From contig NZ_FNFB01000038.1 in the NCBI RefSeq assembly GCF_900100395.1, positions 1 to 64,000 on the forward strand: DNA of 64,000 nt, in the 5' to 3' direction. A program made the translations under genes and the position numbers. Under the pieces are notes generated by a model, which was given only the letters and a program-made list of their open reading frames with translations, made no database searches and was not told the origin of the DNA. Shown in pieces: positions 14,960 through 23,172 of this stretch (position 1 is its first letter; every line of letters starts with the position of its first letter). Source of the DNA: Nonomuraea maritima. GTDB taxonomy: Bacteria > Actinomycetota > Actinomycetes > Streptosporangiales > Streptosporangiaceae.

Positions 14960-15903
14960 CCCAATCCGATCTGAGCATTGAAGCATCCCTTGACCAGGTC
15001 GCCGCCGAGCTCCACGAAAGAGGACGGTGACAGCTCCGCGATCCGGCCGCGCGGAGAGGTGTCGCATTCGACGCAACGGTCGCAGAACCGTCCCGCCAGA
15101 CAGCCGCACGCCAGCACCGGGACGTTGGCCGCGCGTCCGGAGCACACGTTCTGCACCTGCAGCAGCGACCCCATGGCGAGGTACGGCAGCCCGGTGCAGG
15201 AGACGCCCGCCTGCGCGCAGCCGGCGTCCGCGCGTTCCAGCATGGGGTAGGCCGCGCCGCGCTCGTCCTCGTCGAACGCGTCCGACCAGGTCACGGTGCC
15301 CGCGATGCGTGACTGCTGCCCGGCGTACGCCGGCGGCGGTGACGGCACAGAACGCGCCGGGTAGGCGGGCTGGGAGGTCGCCGGCAGCAGGGCGACGCTC
15401 GCGCCGTCGCGGCGGACGCCGATCGCGTCGAACAGGTATCCGGGCTCGAACTGGGGATGGCGCACCTGCAGCCGTCCGGACGCCCGGTAGGGGATGACGA
15501 CCGTACGGTGGCCCCGGTGCGGACCGCAGTCGAGCTGGACGGTCAGGTCCTTGCGGCCCTCGATCGACAGGATCGTGCCGGTGAGGCGCGTGGCGTCGGC
15601 CCAGATGCGTTCGACCACCCGGCCGTCGCGCAGGGTCCGCATGATCACCGTGGCGCCCACGGGCAGGTCGGCCGGTGCGGTGTCGGCGCCGTGCCAGGCG
15701 GTGGCCCACGGCGCGATCACCAGCCGCTCGCGGTTGCCGTCAGGGGTCTCGATGGTCATCAGGTGCGGGCTGATGTCGAGGATCTCGCCGGTGACCGCGC
15801 GGAGCGGCTCGCCGTCGCCGGGCTCAGGGCCGGGAATGCCGGGTTCGCGGCCGAATGCGGCGGCAGCGAGCACCCGGCGGCGCTCAACGCTCGGAGACCC
15901 CAT
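14956..15903 (-). CDS. Cys-rich protein with RlpA-like double-psi beta-barrel C-terminus
   Basis: A 315-residue protein. The N-terminal half (about 30-170) is a beta-rich region with repeated short strands (GEILDISPHLMTIET; TGTILSIEGRKDLTV). The C-terminal ~100 residues align in outline with RlpA-like double-psi barrels: SLLQVQNVCSGRAANVPVL, then GRIAELSPSSFVELGGDL. An unusual load of Cys lies in between (ACGCLAGRFCDRCVECD, GCAQAGVSC). No classical signal peptide is obvious. It overlaps the MauE-like gene by 4 bp, so the two are co-translated. A role as a disulfide-bonded partner or substrate of the MauE protein is an inference. The family has no name I recognise. Confidence 0.6.
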   Translation of the reverse strand: MGSPSVERRRVLAAAAFGREPGIPGPEPGDGEPLRAVTGEILDISPHLMTIETPDGNRERLVIAPWATAWHGADTAPADLPVGATVIMRTLRDGRVVERIWADATRLTGTILSIEGRKDLTVQLDCGPHRGHRTVVIPYRASGRLQVRHPQFEPGYLFDAIGVRRDGASVALLPATSQPAYPARSVPSPPPAYAGQQSRIAGTVTWSDAFDEDERGAAYPMLERADAGCAQAGVSCTGLPYLAMGSLLQVQNVCSGRAANVPVLACGCLAGRFCDRCVECDTSPRGRIAELSPSSFVELGGDLVKGCFNAQIGLG

Positions 15904-16120
15904 CTGCCCCTCCCTCGTCGGATACCAGATTCACACGACATGGGGGCGTGCCACCCGCTAGCGGCGCAGAGGAGAGCAAAATACGCATCCTTAGGGAAGG
16001 GAGTTCACTCCCGGCGGCGTACAAACCGCCACCGACCTTGACAGACCTTTGTCGTCGGCGGGCCGAAACCTGGATTGTGGTTCAGGGCCAAAAGGGCATC
16101 TAGCTGCGATTCTGGCCACG

Positions 16121-16618
16121 ATGCATCAGACCACCAGTGGGGAAGACGAGTTCCGCGAGTACGTGCTGGCTCGCGGTCCCGCCCTGCTGCGCGCCGCGCA
16201 CCAGCTCACCGGCCACCCGCTGGACGCCGAGGACCTGCTGCAGAACGCCCTCGCCAAGACGTACCTGGCGTGGGGACGCATCGAGGACCGCAACGCCCTG
16301 GACGGGTACGTACGGCGGGCCATGGTCAACATCAACATCTCGCAGTGGCGGCGGCGCAAGCTGGAGGAGTACCCGTCCGACGAACTTCCCGAGGTCGTCA
16401 CCCATCACGAGACGGTGACGTCCGACGTGCACGAGGAGCTGGAACGGGCGCTGCAGGAGCTGCCCGAGCGCATGCGGGCCGCGATCGTCCTGCGGTACTA
16501 CGAGGACATGACCGAGCCGGAGATCGCGAAGACGCTCGGGATCAGTGTCGGCACGGTGAAGAGCACGGTGTCGCGGGCGATGGCCAAGCTCAGGAGCGCG
16601 CTGGGGCTTCCTCGTTAG
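16121..16618 (+). CDS. SigE-family ECF RNA polymerase sigma factor
   Basis: 165 residues. Region 2 spans about 8-75 (FREYVLARGPALLRAAHQLTGHPLDAEDLLQNAL), and YVRRAMVNINISQWRRRK is the region 2.4 helix of the actinomycete SigE-family. Region 4 covers about 110-160 (MTEPEIAKTLGISVGTVKSTVSRAMAKL). No anti-sigma gene adjoins it, which is usual for this subfamily. The ATG at 16121 has only a weak ribosome site. The 3' end overlaps the convergent MarR gene by 29 bp. Confidence 0.88.
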   Translation: MHQTTSGEDEFREYVLARGPALLRAAHQLTGHPLDAEDLLQNALAKTYLAWGRIEDRNALDGYVRRAMVNINISQWRRRKLEEYPSDELPEVVTHHETVTSDVHEELERALQELPERMRAAIVLRYYEDMTEPEIAKTLGISVGTVKSTVSRAMAKLRSALGLPR

Positions 16619-17087
16619 CCCCAGCGGTGGCGCACGGACGGACGACCTGGCGGATCTTGCGCAGGCTGTTGAGGAACTGCTCCAGCTCCGGACCCTCCAG
16701 CAGGCCGGTGAAGCAGTCGTCGATGTCCTTGAGGTGCTGCGGCAGCACGGTCTCGAGCCGTTCGAGCCCGGTGGGGGTGAGGGTCGCGTACGACGCCCGG
16801 CGATCGGTCGAGCAGGCCTCCCTGGTCGCGAGGTTCTCGCGTTCGAGCCGGTCGACGACCCTGGTCACGCCGCTCGTCGACAGCCCGGTCTGGGCGGCGA
16901 GGTCGCTCATCCGCAGTCGGTGTCCGGAGGAGCGCGCCAGGCGCATGAGGCACTCGAAGTCGATCTCCGACAAGCCTGCGGCGCTCATTACGGGGTTGAA
17001 CCTGTCCATCAGGCCGGCGTGCACCTCGGTCAGCAGACCGATGGCCGTGAGCCGGGAGTCGTCGAAGTTCGCCACGTGGAACACCAT
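16590..17087 (-). CDS. MarR-family transcriptional regulator
   Basis: A 165-residue winged-helix repressor. The HTH is HRLRMSDLAAQTGLSTSGVTRVVDRLERENLA (about 57-88), followed by the wing STDRRASYATLTPTG and the C-terminal dimer helices. It is divergent from the YceI gene at 17181. The 93-bp gap holds the palindrome GGAATATTCC within a promoter reading toward yceI. Repression of the YceI gene is the natural inference. Confidence 0.88.
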   Translation of the reverse strand: MVFHVANFDDSRLTAIGLLTEVHAGLMDRFNPVMSAAGLSEIDFECLMRLARSSGHRLRMSDLAAQTGLSTSGVTRVVDRLERENLATREACSTDRRASYATLTPTGLERLETVLPQHLKDIDDCFTGLLEGPELEQFLNSLRKIRQVVRPCATAGANEEAPARS

Positions 17088-17100
17088 ACCTGATGATTAG

Positions 17101-17130
17101 TTGACGCGAGGAATATTCCTTGTGTAGACA
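17101..17130 (+). promoter_or_regulatory. Promoter with palindromic operator for YceI gene
   Basis: TTGACG (17101-17106) and TAGACA (17125-17130) are 18 bp apart. The perfect palindrome GGAATATTCC (17110-17119) lies between them, a good place for repression by the divergent MarR protein. Confidence 0.5.
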
Positions 17131-17180
17131 TTTGTTGCCGCAGACATCCACGCTGGAACTGCTTCCCTGAGGAGAACCCA

Positions 17181-17744
17181 ATGAGCACCCGTACCTGGGA
17201 GTCCCTGACCATCCCGGCCGCCGGCACCTACAACATCGACGCCGCGCACACGCACATCGGCTTCGTGGCCAAGCACATGATGGTCACCAAGGTGCGCGGC
17301 AACTTCGGCAAGTTCAGCGGTTCCATCACCGTCGGCGAGACGCCGCTCGAGTCGAGCGCGGAGCTCACCATCGACGCCGCGAGCATCGAGACCGGCATGA
17401 TCGACCGGGACAACCACCTGCGCAGCGACGACTTCCTGTCCGTCGAGAAGTTCCCGGCGATCACCTTCAGGAGCACGCGCGTCGTCGGCCACTCGGGCAG
17501 CGACTTCACCGTCCTCGGCGACCTGACCATCCGCGAGGTCACCAAGCAGGTCGAGCTCAAGGTCGAGTACGGCGGCGTCGGCAACAACCCGTGGGGCGTC
17601 CAGGTGTGGGGCTTCTCGATCACCACCGAGATCGACCGTGAGGCGTTCGGCCTTACCTGGAACCAGGCGCTGGAGACGGGTGGCGTCCTGGTGGGCAAGA
17701 AGATCAAGATTGAGATCGAGGGCGAGGCCAACCCGGCCGCCTGA
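17181..17744 (+). CDS. YceI-family lipid-binding protein
   Basis: 187 residues with the lipocalin-like YceI fold: the conserved start AGTYNIDAAHTHIGFVAKHM, then KVRGNFGKFSG, the DNHLRSDDFLSVEKFPAITF box, and NPWGVQVWGFSI. There is no signal peptide, so this is the cytoplasmic actinomycete type thought to bind isoprenoid-like lipids. GGAG precedes the ATG at 17181. It is preceded by a divergent MarR gene and followed by a cluster of DnaA-box-like sequences and tRNA-Ser. A second, distant YceI gene lies at 30325-30834. Confidence 0.92.
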   Translation: MSTRTWESLTIPAAGTYNIDAAHTHIGFVAKHMMVTKVRGNFGKFSGSITVGETPLESSAELTIDAASIETGMIDRDNHLRSDDFLSVEKFPAITFRSTRVVGHSGSDFTVLGDLTIREVTKQVELKVEYGGVGNNPWGVQVWGFSITTEIDREAFGLTWNQALETGGVLVGKKIKIEIEGEANPAA

Positions 17745-17745
17745 G

Positions 17746-17820
17746 TTATCCACAGGCTCGGAGGCCCGTCCGAGCTGGACGGGCTTCGTCCACAGCCGGT
17801 TACCCACAGGCTGTTGATAA
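17746..17820. promoter_or_regulatory. Cluster of four DnaA-box-like 9-mers
   Basis: An exact TTATCCACA lies at 17746-17754, followed by TCGTCCACA (17786-17794), TTACCCACA (17800-17808) and reverse-oriented TGTTGATAA (17812-17820). All are within 75 bp of each other, directly after the YceI stop. An exact TTATCCACA is rare by chance in DNA this rich in GC. No dnaA or dnaN gene is nearby, so this is not the origin. Confidence 0.45.
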
Positions 17821-17901
17821 CCTTTGGTGAAGGCGGCGAGCCGAATCGCTTTGCCGCCTTGCCGGAAGGCCGGTACGCTGTCCTGAGCCACGACGGCACC
17901 A

Positions 17902-17991
17902 GGAGGATTCGCCTAGTCAGGTCTATGGCGCCGCACTGCTAATGCGGTTTGGGTTTACCGCCCATCCGGGGTTCAAATCCCCGATCCTCCG
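17902..17991 (+). tRNA. tRNA-Ser(GCT)
   Basis: A class II tRNA. The acceptor is GGAGGAT/ATCCTCC, the anticodon stem CCGCA/TGCGG with loop CTGCTAA (anticodon GCT), there is a long variable arm TGGG...CCCA, and the T-arm is CGGGG/CCCCG with TTCAAAT. The discriminator base is G. A truncated integrase gene points toward its 3' end. Confidence 0.95.
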
Positions 17992-17998
17992 CAGGTAG

Positions 17999-18033
17999 AA
18001 AGGCCCTTTCCCGAGAACCGGGGAAGGGCCTTT
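17999..18033 (+). terminator. Terminator after tRNA-Ser
   Basis: AAAGGCCCTT (17999-18008) pairs with AAGGGCCTTT (18024-18033). The inner stem CCC/GGG extends it, and T-rich sequence follows. It also faces the end of the convergent integrase remnant. Confidence 0.75.
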
Positions 18034-18079
18034 CTGATCTCTGCGGGCGTCTGGGTTGCAGTTCGGGTTGCAGTTGTCC

Positions 18080-18739
18080 TCAGGACGATCCCCAGAGCCT
18101 GGCTCCCATGCGTTCGCTCGCGTCCTTCATCTGGAGGGTTGCCACATGGGTGTAGCGCTCTGTGGTGGTGACCCGGGTGTGGCCGAGGATCTCCTGTACG
18201 ACTCGGATGTGGATGCCCTGCTCTATCAGCAGGGTCGCCGCTGTGTGCCTGGCGTCATGGACCCTCGCGTCTCGGACGCCGGCCTGCTTGAGGATGGCCT
18301 TCCACTGCTTCCAGTCCTCCGTACGCTCGATCGGGCCGCCGTACTTCGTCGTGAAGACCAAATCGTGATCGGTCCACCTGCCCCCGGCCCTCAGCCGTTC
18401 GGCGGCCTGGACCTTCTTGTGCGTGCGTAGCAGGGCCAGGAGTGCCGGAGGGCATTGCAGAGTGAGCTTGCCCTTGCCCTTGCGTGGTCGAAAGACGAGG
18501 CCCCCGCCGGTGCGCTTCGGACACTTGTCAGCGTGGCTCGCGCAGTCTTTCAGACACGGACGCTTGCAGCATCGGTGGGCGCGCTTCCTGCAGGTTGGCT
18601 GGCAGTCGCTTTCATGCCGGTGTTCTGTGCAGTTCTTCTTGCACGCCTTGCGGTGCCACTTCTCTCCACAGGCGTGCGGATCGTCGCAGCCGTGCTGCCA
18701 TTCAGACCGCTGGATCTGAAACCACGCCCGTTCGCTGGC
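18080..18739 (-). pseudogene. 5'-truncated tyrosine integrase with Cys/His-rich insertion, at tRNA-Ser
   Basis: About 220 residues in one frame. The start QIQRSEWQHGCDDPHACG is mid-protein. A Cys/His-rich insertion follows with some fifteen Cys in about 55 residues (CKKNCTEHRHESDCQPTC, RCCKRPCLKDC). Then come KGKLTLQCPPALLALLRTH, DHDLVFTTKYGG, the catalytic HDARHTAATLL, ILGHTRV and the nucleophile ERYTHV. The whole N-terminal arm-binding and core domains are missing; the frame runs straight into the stop codon of the acetyltransferase gene. Integrases of this layout belong to actinomycete integrative elements and lie beside their tRNA target, as here. Confidence 0.8.
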
Positions 18740-19258
18740 TCACAAGTTCTGGAAGGGCTCGGCGTAGACGAACTCGCCGCGCATCTCGGGCGTGTAGTTC
18801 GTGAGAGTACGGACCTGGAAGTGTGGTCCCCATGAAGCGTCCGGCGGGATGATTCCATACTCCTCGGCGGGGCGGAAACCGAAGCGCGGGTAGTAGTCGC
18901 GGTGGCCGAGAAGCACGACCAGCGGTTCGCCGAGGGCTTCGGCAGCTCCAAGGACCGCGTGCATGAGGGCGTGGCCGACGCCGCGCCGTTGGAAGGCCGG
19001 GAGCACTCCGAGCGGCCCGAGGCCGAGCACCGGATACGAGCCGGCCGACGCCCTGCTGCAGACGACGTGCCCGGCGACCATCCCGCTGGGATCCGTCGCA
19101 ACCAGGGACAGTTCAGGGATCCACCCCTCGCACGCGCGCAGCGCGTCGACCAGTCGGGCTTCCGCATGTCCGGGCGAGTCCGCCGCGCGGGCGAAGGCGG
19201 CGGCGTGAAGGTCGCGGATGTATGGGATATCGGCTGGAGATTCACGACGTATCAGCAC
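18740..19258 (-). CDS. GNAT-family N-acetyltransferase
   Basis: About 172 residues. It has the GNAT acetyl-CoA loop FQRRGVGHALMHAVLGAAEALG, with the preceding strand LGLGPLGVLPA, and a C-terminal GHRDYYPRFGFRPAEEYGI. This pattern is that of the YhbS/Eis-like small GNAT enzymes with a predicted N-acetyltransferase role. The substrate is unknown. The GTG start at 19258 fits the first strand (IRRESPADIPYI); 12 more residues are open upstream. Its stop codon coincides with the truncation point of the integrase remnant. Confidence 0.85.
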   Translation of the reverse strand: MLIRRESPADIPYIRDLHAAAFARAADSPGHAEARLVDALRACEGWIPELSLVATDPSGMVAGHVVCSRASAGSYPVLGLGPLGVLPAFQRRGVGHALMHAVLGAAEALGEPLVVLLGHRDYYPRFGFRPAEEYGIIPPDASWGPHFQVRTLTNYTPEMRGEFVYAEPFQNL

Positions 19259-19978
19259 TTCGCCAGATTTTCTGCGCGGGGTCCGGCCTGTCAATCAAAT
19301 TAAACGGAGCGCACCCAGAGGAATCAGGCAGGTGTTGTCTCTGCTGCTTATGCTCCGACATGGCCCTCCGCGATGGCGGCGCGCGGCCCGTCTGCGCTGG
19401 AGGCAGCCCTCGCCGGAATCAGCGTCGTCGTCCTCCTGCCCGCCGACGAGACGACGGCGCAGGCCATGGAGCGCCTTCGCCGCCAGCCCGGCGGCATTCT
19501 TCGCGCGATTGGTTGACGCGGCCGAGCACGGTGGCCCTTGGCAGCCAAACCCGCGAACTGGCACCCCCTCCCGAGACCCGCAGCAGCGTAATGCGGTAGC
19601 TGACGCGAGTCCGGTGGCAGCCGAAGGGTCAGGGCGGCGGGGGGACACCAGGGCCGCGAAGTGGCCCCACAGCGGGCCGAGCTCCTGCAGCTGACCAAGC
19701 GTGTGCACGCGATCGACAAGTCGGCCCCGGTCGCCGGCAAGCTGGTGAGCCGTACCGTCCAACGGGCGATCGAACGCGAGGCTCGACCGGGAGAGGAAAC
19801 CACCACCACCTGAGCCGGTGCGGACATCGACGCGCCGAGGTCGAAGCCGCTGACCTTGGTTGTCTTCCAGGTGTGGTCACCTGTCCTCTGACAGCCGTTG
19901 CCGGGCCGACGCCCGCAGCTGCGTCTGCATCATCGGCGAAGGTACAACGAACCGCCTGTGGCTCGGATAATGCGATCA
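19259..19978. other. Degenerate stretch with gene scraps
   Basis: No intact gene is supported over about 720 bp. The plus strand gives a short protein-like frame starting at an ATG near 19372 (MAARGPSALEAALAG...), stopping after 47 codons. A second piece ends near 19813 (LTKRVHAIDKSAPVAGK, then a poly-Thr end). Both look like tails of lost genes, consistent with decay beside the integrase remnant. Confidence 0.4.
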
Positions 19979-20848
19979 TGGAATCCGTCGATGAGTGGGA
20001 TCGACACTTGGGCTGGACGTTCGAGTTGATTTCGGATGATCCGGTTCGGCGTAAGCGGGCGCGCAGTCGGCTGAGCGTCACTCAAGATCGCCGTAGTGGG
20101 GCTTTACATGCCTTCAACGAGGTGTGGCGAGAAAGGGTTGTCGGCCACGGATCAGGCGGCCAGCCGATACATCGCAGAGCGGCAGATGACACTGCCGGAT
20201 GCTTTGTGGGAGTTCATTCCCCCTTGGTCCTACGCCGATTGGGCCGGACTGAAGTATGTCCTGCTCTATCTCGAGTGGGAGGCCCAGTACCCGGACGAGT
20301 GGATGGCCTCAGCTAAAAGCTGGGGGACGAAACACGGTCTGTTGCACGATCTGGCCAGGGCCGTGCCATCTCTGGCGACCGAGGTGATTGATCAGCTGGT
20401 TGACTTGATCGGCCTTGCCGTACGGCGTGAACACCGGTGTGAAGACGTGGGATATGCCGTTCTGGCGAGGGCGGTCGGTGGATCGCGGTTACGTCGCCTC
20501 CTGCTGGAACTCTCCGATGATCCTGATGAGGGTTTCCGCTCGCGGGCCCGGTACCTCCTGTGGTTGTTGGACCACCCTGAGGCGCCCAAGCCCAAAGTAG
20601 GTCAGTGGAAGGCGTGGTTGAGAAGCCAGAAAGCGGAGCCGAACCTGGCGCCTGAGCACGACCCGTACGGGCGGGGCCAGGAGGCGGCGGTGGTGAAGGC
20701 CGGGCCGCTGTCGACTTACGTGGGGCGGCGGCCGGGCGCTTGCGAGTCAGCATGCCGGAACCGCTGGGCCGTACGGCGAGCATGCCGGCACGGCGACCAA
20801 CGCGCTCCAGCGGCTCATGTCGCGCCTCGACGACGGCCGGGTGGTTGA
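19979..20848 (+). pseudogene. Frameshifted hypothetical protein gene
   Basis: The ATG at 19979 opens a frame beginning MESVDEWDRHLGWTFELISDD and continuing to HAFNEVWRER near 20138. From there the protein-like sequence continues in the next frame: ATDQAASRYIAERQMTLPDALWEF, PPWSYADWAGLKYVLLYL, then VGQWKAWLRSQKA near 20635. One base too many near GAGAAAGGG (about 20132) would explain the break; a sequencing error is possible. The middle has helical, Trp-rich sequence with Arg-Leu pairs and may be a HEAT-like protein. I do not recognise the family. Confidence 0.5.
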
Positions 20849-20909
20849 GCAGGGCCGCGCGCACCCGACCCGGCTGGTTGCACGGGGGCGGTGATTATGG
20901 TTGGCGATC

Positions 20910-21401
20910 ATGAGTGAGATCAGGCTGCGGGACTGGCTGCCGCAGGATGCGCCGTTCGTGCTGGAGGCGTTCGCGGCACAGGACATGAGTGCTCAAGCGG
21001 CGGGCCCGATCACGACGACGCAGGACGCGTTGCGGTGGATCGATCAGTGGTCAGGGCTGGAGAACGGGCATGCGTTCGCGATCGTCGCCGGAGACAGGGT
21101 CTGCGGCAACGTGGCGGTGACCGGGATCGACCGGCATGACAACGGTTGGGTGTCGTACTGGACGGCCCCACGGGTCAGGGGCAAAGGCGTCGCGTCCGCG
21201 GGGCTTCGGCTGCTGACCGAGTGGGCCTTCGCCGAACGCGGCCTGTTCCGGCTGGAGTTGGGGCATCGCGTCAACAACCCGGCCTCCTGCCGCGTGGCAA
21301 CCTCGGCGGGGTTCCTCGTCGAAGGGCTGGAGCGGGCGAAACTGCGCTACGACGGAGTCCGCTACGACGTCGAGTTGCATGCACGTCTGGCCACGGACTG
21401 A
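20910..21401 (+). CDS. RimJ/RimL-type GNAT acetyltransferase
   Basis: 163 residues. Marks are IRLRDWLPQDAPFVLEAF at the start, the acetyl-CoA loop PRVRGKGVASAGLRLLTEWAF, and NNPASCRVATSAGFLVEGLERAKL at the end, the usual RimJ/RimL close where Asn and Ser follow the H-V-N strand. Such enzymes acetylate protein N-termini or small amines. The ATG at 20910 begins the conserved part. Confidence 0.88.
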   Translation: MSEIRLRDWLPQDAPFVLEAFAAQDMSAQAAGPITTTQDALRWIDQWSGLENGHAFAIVAGDRVCGNVAVTGIDRHDNGWVSYWTAPRVRGKGVASAGLRLLTEWAFAERGLFRLELGHRVNNPASCRVATSAGFLVEGLERAKLRYDGVRYDVELHARLATD

Positions 21402-21525
21402 GTTCGCGCCGCGACGTTGACGCCGCCTCGCCTCGCCGCGCCGGTCGCCGCCGCGCCGCTCCGGTCGCCAGCTCGTCCGCGCCCGCTGGACAGTGAGCTG
21501 GGCGAACGCGCACAGCTGAGACGCC

Positions 21526-21553
21526 AAGGCCCGCCGCTCCGCCGGCGGGCCTT
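21526..21553 (+). terminator. Hairpin terminator
   Basis: AAGGCCCGCCG (21526-21536) pairs with CGGCGGGCCTT (21543-21553). It lies about 125 bp after the acetyltransferase stop. The rest of the 300-bp gap 21402-21702 shows nothing else except the exporter promoter at its end. Confidence 0.65.
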
Positions 21554-21666
21554 CGTACGTTCCTGACACCTCCGCCCCTCGACCGTCCTTGCGGTCGGAC
21601 ATCTGGACGGTGCTGCCCGTCAGCAGGGGGCACTCCGCTGCTGGAGTCCAGCAGCACCCAGCGGCG

Positions 21667-21702
21667 TGGACGACTCTTTAGTTAAGCGAATATAATCGTT
21701 GT
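21667..21702 (+). promoter_or_regulatory. Leaderless promoter of the MFS exporter
   Basis: A perfect TATAAT (21691-21696) lies 6 bases before the ATG at 21703, and TGGACG (21667-21672) lies 18 bp before it. Transcription would begin at or next to the start codon, so the mRNA should be leaderless. Confidence 0.6.
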
Positions 21703-23172
21703 ATGCCTATAACTGATCGGTCCGCCTCCGCCGCGGTGGCGCCGGCCGGGCTCAGCCCGCGGCGGCGGATGCTCATCCTGGCCATCTGCTGCATGAGCCT
21801 GTTCATCGTCGGCCTGGACAACACGATCGTGAACATCGCGCTGCCCGCCATCCGGCGCGACCTGAACGCCTCCGTCTCCGGCCTGCAGTGGATCATCGAC
21901 GCCTACACGGTGGTGCTGGCCAGTCTGCTCATGCTTTCCGGCTCGACCGGTGACAGGATCGGGCGGCGCCGGACGTTCCAAACAGGGCTGATGCTGTTCA
22001 CGCTGGGCTCGCTCATGTGCTCGCTGGCCCCCAGCCTGGGCTGGCTGATCGCGGCGCGGGCGCTGCAGGCGGTGGGCGGGTCGATGCTCAACCCGGTCGC
22101 CATGTCGATCATCACGAACACCTTCACCGAGCCGCGCGAGCGGGCCAGGGCGATCGGCGTGTGGGGCGGCGTGAGCGGCGTCAGCATGGCGCTGGGCCCG
22201 CTGGTGGGCGGCGCGCTGGTCGGCACGGTCGGCTGGCAGTCGATCTTCTGGATCAACATCCCGGTGGGTGTGGCCGCGTTCGTCCTGTGCGCGCGGTTCG
22301 TGCCCGAGTCGCGCGCGCCGCGCCCGCGCCGGGTGGACCCGGTCGGTCAGGTGCTCGTCATCGTGCTGCTGGCGACCCTGACGTTCGGGCTGATCGAGGC
22401 GCCGGGGGCCGGCTGGGGCTCGCCGCGCACGCTGGCCTGCTTCGCGGTGGCGGCGCTCGCGCTGGCCGGTCTTGTTCGCTACGAGCTGCGTACCGATGAG
22501 CCGCTGATCGAGCTGCGCTTCTTCCGCAGCGTGCCGTTCGCGGGCGCCACCGTGGCCGCCGTGTGCGGGTTCGCCGCGCTCGGCGGCTTCCTGTTCGTCA
22601 ACACCCTCTATTTGCAGGACGTGCTGGGCCTGTCCGCTCTGCACGCCGGCCTCTACACGTTGCCCATGGCCGTGCTGACCGTGCTCTGCTCGCCGCTGGC
22701 CGGCCGGATCGTGGCGGGCGCCGGGACCCGGGTGCCGCTGCTGGTGGCCGGCTTCTCGATCGGGGCCAGCGGCCTGATCATGACCGGCCTGGCGGCGGAC
22801 ACGTCGATCTGGCGGTTGGTGGCCGCGTACATGCTGTTCGGGCTCGGCTTCGGCATGCTGAACGCGCCGATCACCAACACCGCCGTGTCGGGCATGCCGC
22901 GCGCGCAGGCCGGGGTGGCGGCGGCGGTGACCTCGACCAGCCGGCAGATCGGGCAGACGCTCGGCGTCGCGGTCATCGGCGCGCTGGTCACCTCGGCGGT
23001 GGCCGGGCCGTTCGCCACCGGCTTCCCCGCCGCCAGCCACGTCGGCTGGTGGATCATCACAGGATGCGGCCTGGCGATCGTCCTGCTCGCTATCCTGACC
23101 ACCACCGGCTGGGCCCGCCGCAGCGCCGCGCGCACCGCCGAACGGCTGGCCCACGCGCAGGAGGGAACATGA
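21703..23172 (+). CDS. MFS multidrug exporter, EmrB/QacA (DHA2) family
   Basis: 489 residues with about 14 hydrophobic helices. DHA2 marks are SLFIVGLDNTIVNIALPAI in helix 1, QWIIDAYTVVLASLLML in helix 2, the GDRIGRRRTF loop, the antiporter motif C region GGVSGVSMALGPLVGG, and FWINIPVGVAAFVLC. These exporters use the proton gradient to expel drugs or natural products. The MarR gene follows with a 4-bp overlap (ATGA), so the pair is an operon and the MarR product is its likely repressor. Confidence 0.92.
   Translation: MPITDRSASAAVAPAGLSPRRRMLILAICCMSLFIVGLDNTIVNIALPAIRRDLNASVSGLQWIIDAYTVVLASLLMLSGSTGDRIGRRRTFQTGLMLFTLGSLMCSLAPSLGWLIAARALQAVGGSMLNPVAMSIITNTFTEPRERARAIGVWGGVSGVSMALGPLVGGALVGTVGWQSIFWINIPVGVAAFVLCARFVPESRAPRPRRVDPVGQVLVIVLLATLTFGLIEAPGAGWGSPRTLACFAVAALALAGLVRYELRTDEPLIELRFFRSVPFAGATVAAVCGFAALGGFLFVNTLYLQDVLGLSALHAGLYTLPMAVLTVLCSPLAGRIVAGAGTRVPLLVAGFSIGASGLIMTGLAADTSIWRLVAAYMLFGLGFGMLNAPITNTAVSGMPRAQAGVAAAVTSTSRQIGQTLGVAVIGALVTSAVAGPFATGFPAASHVGWWIITGCGLAIVLLAILTTTGWARRSAARTAERLAHAQEGT

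Noticed and set aside
14159..15709. A 516-codon frame for the MauE-like gene
   Set aside because: The MauE part begins at the GTG at 14959, overlapping the stop of the Cys-rich gene. The upstream half is that gene read out of frame (Arg/Gly/Pro-rich).
17746..17820. Chromosomal origin of replication
   Set aside because: There are only four boxes, and dnaA, dnaN, recF or rpmH genes are not near.
17984..18060. Duplicate of the tRNA-Ser 3' end as an att site
   Set aside because: No second copy of the tRNA-Ser T-arm and acceptor sequence was noticed in the window, so the far att site is either outside or lost.
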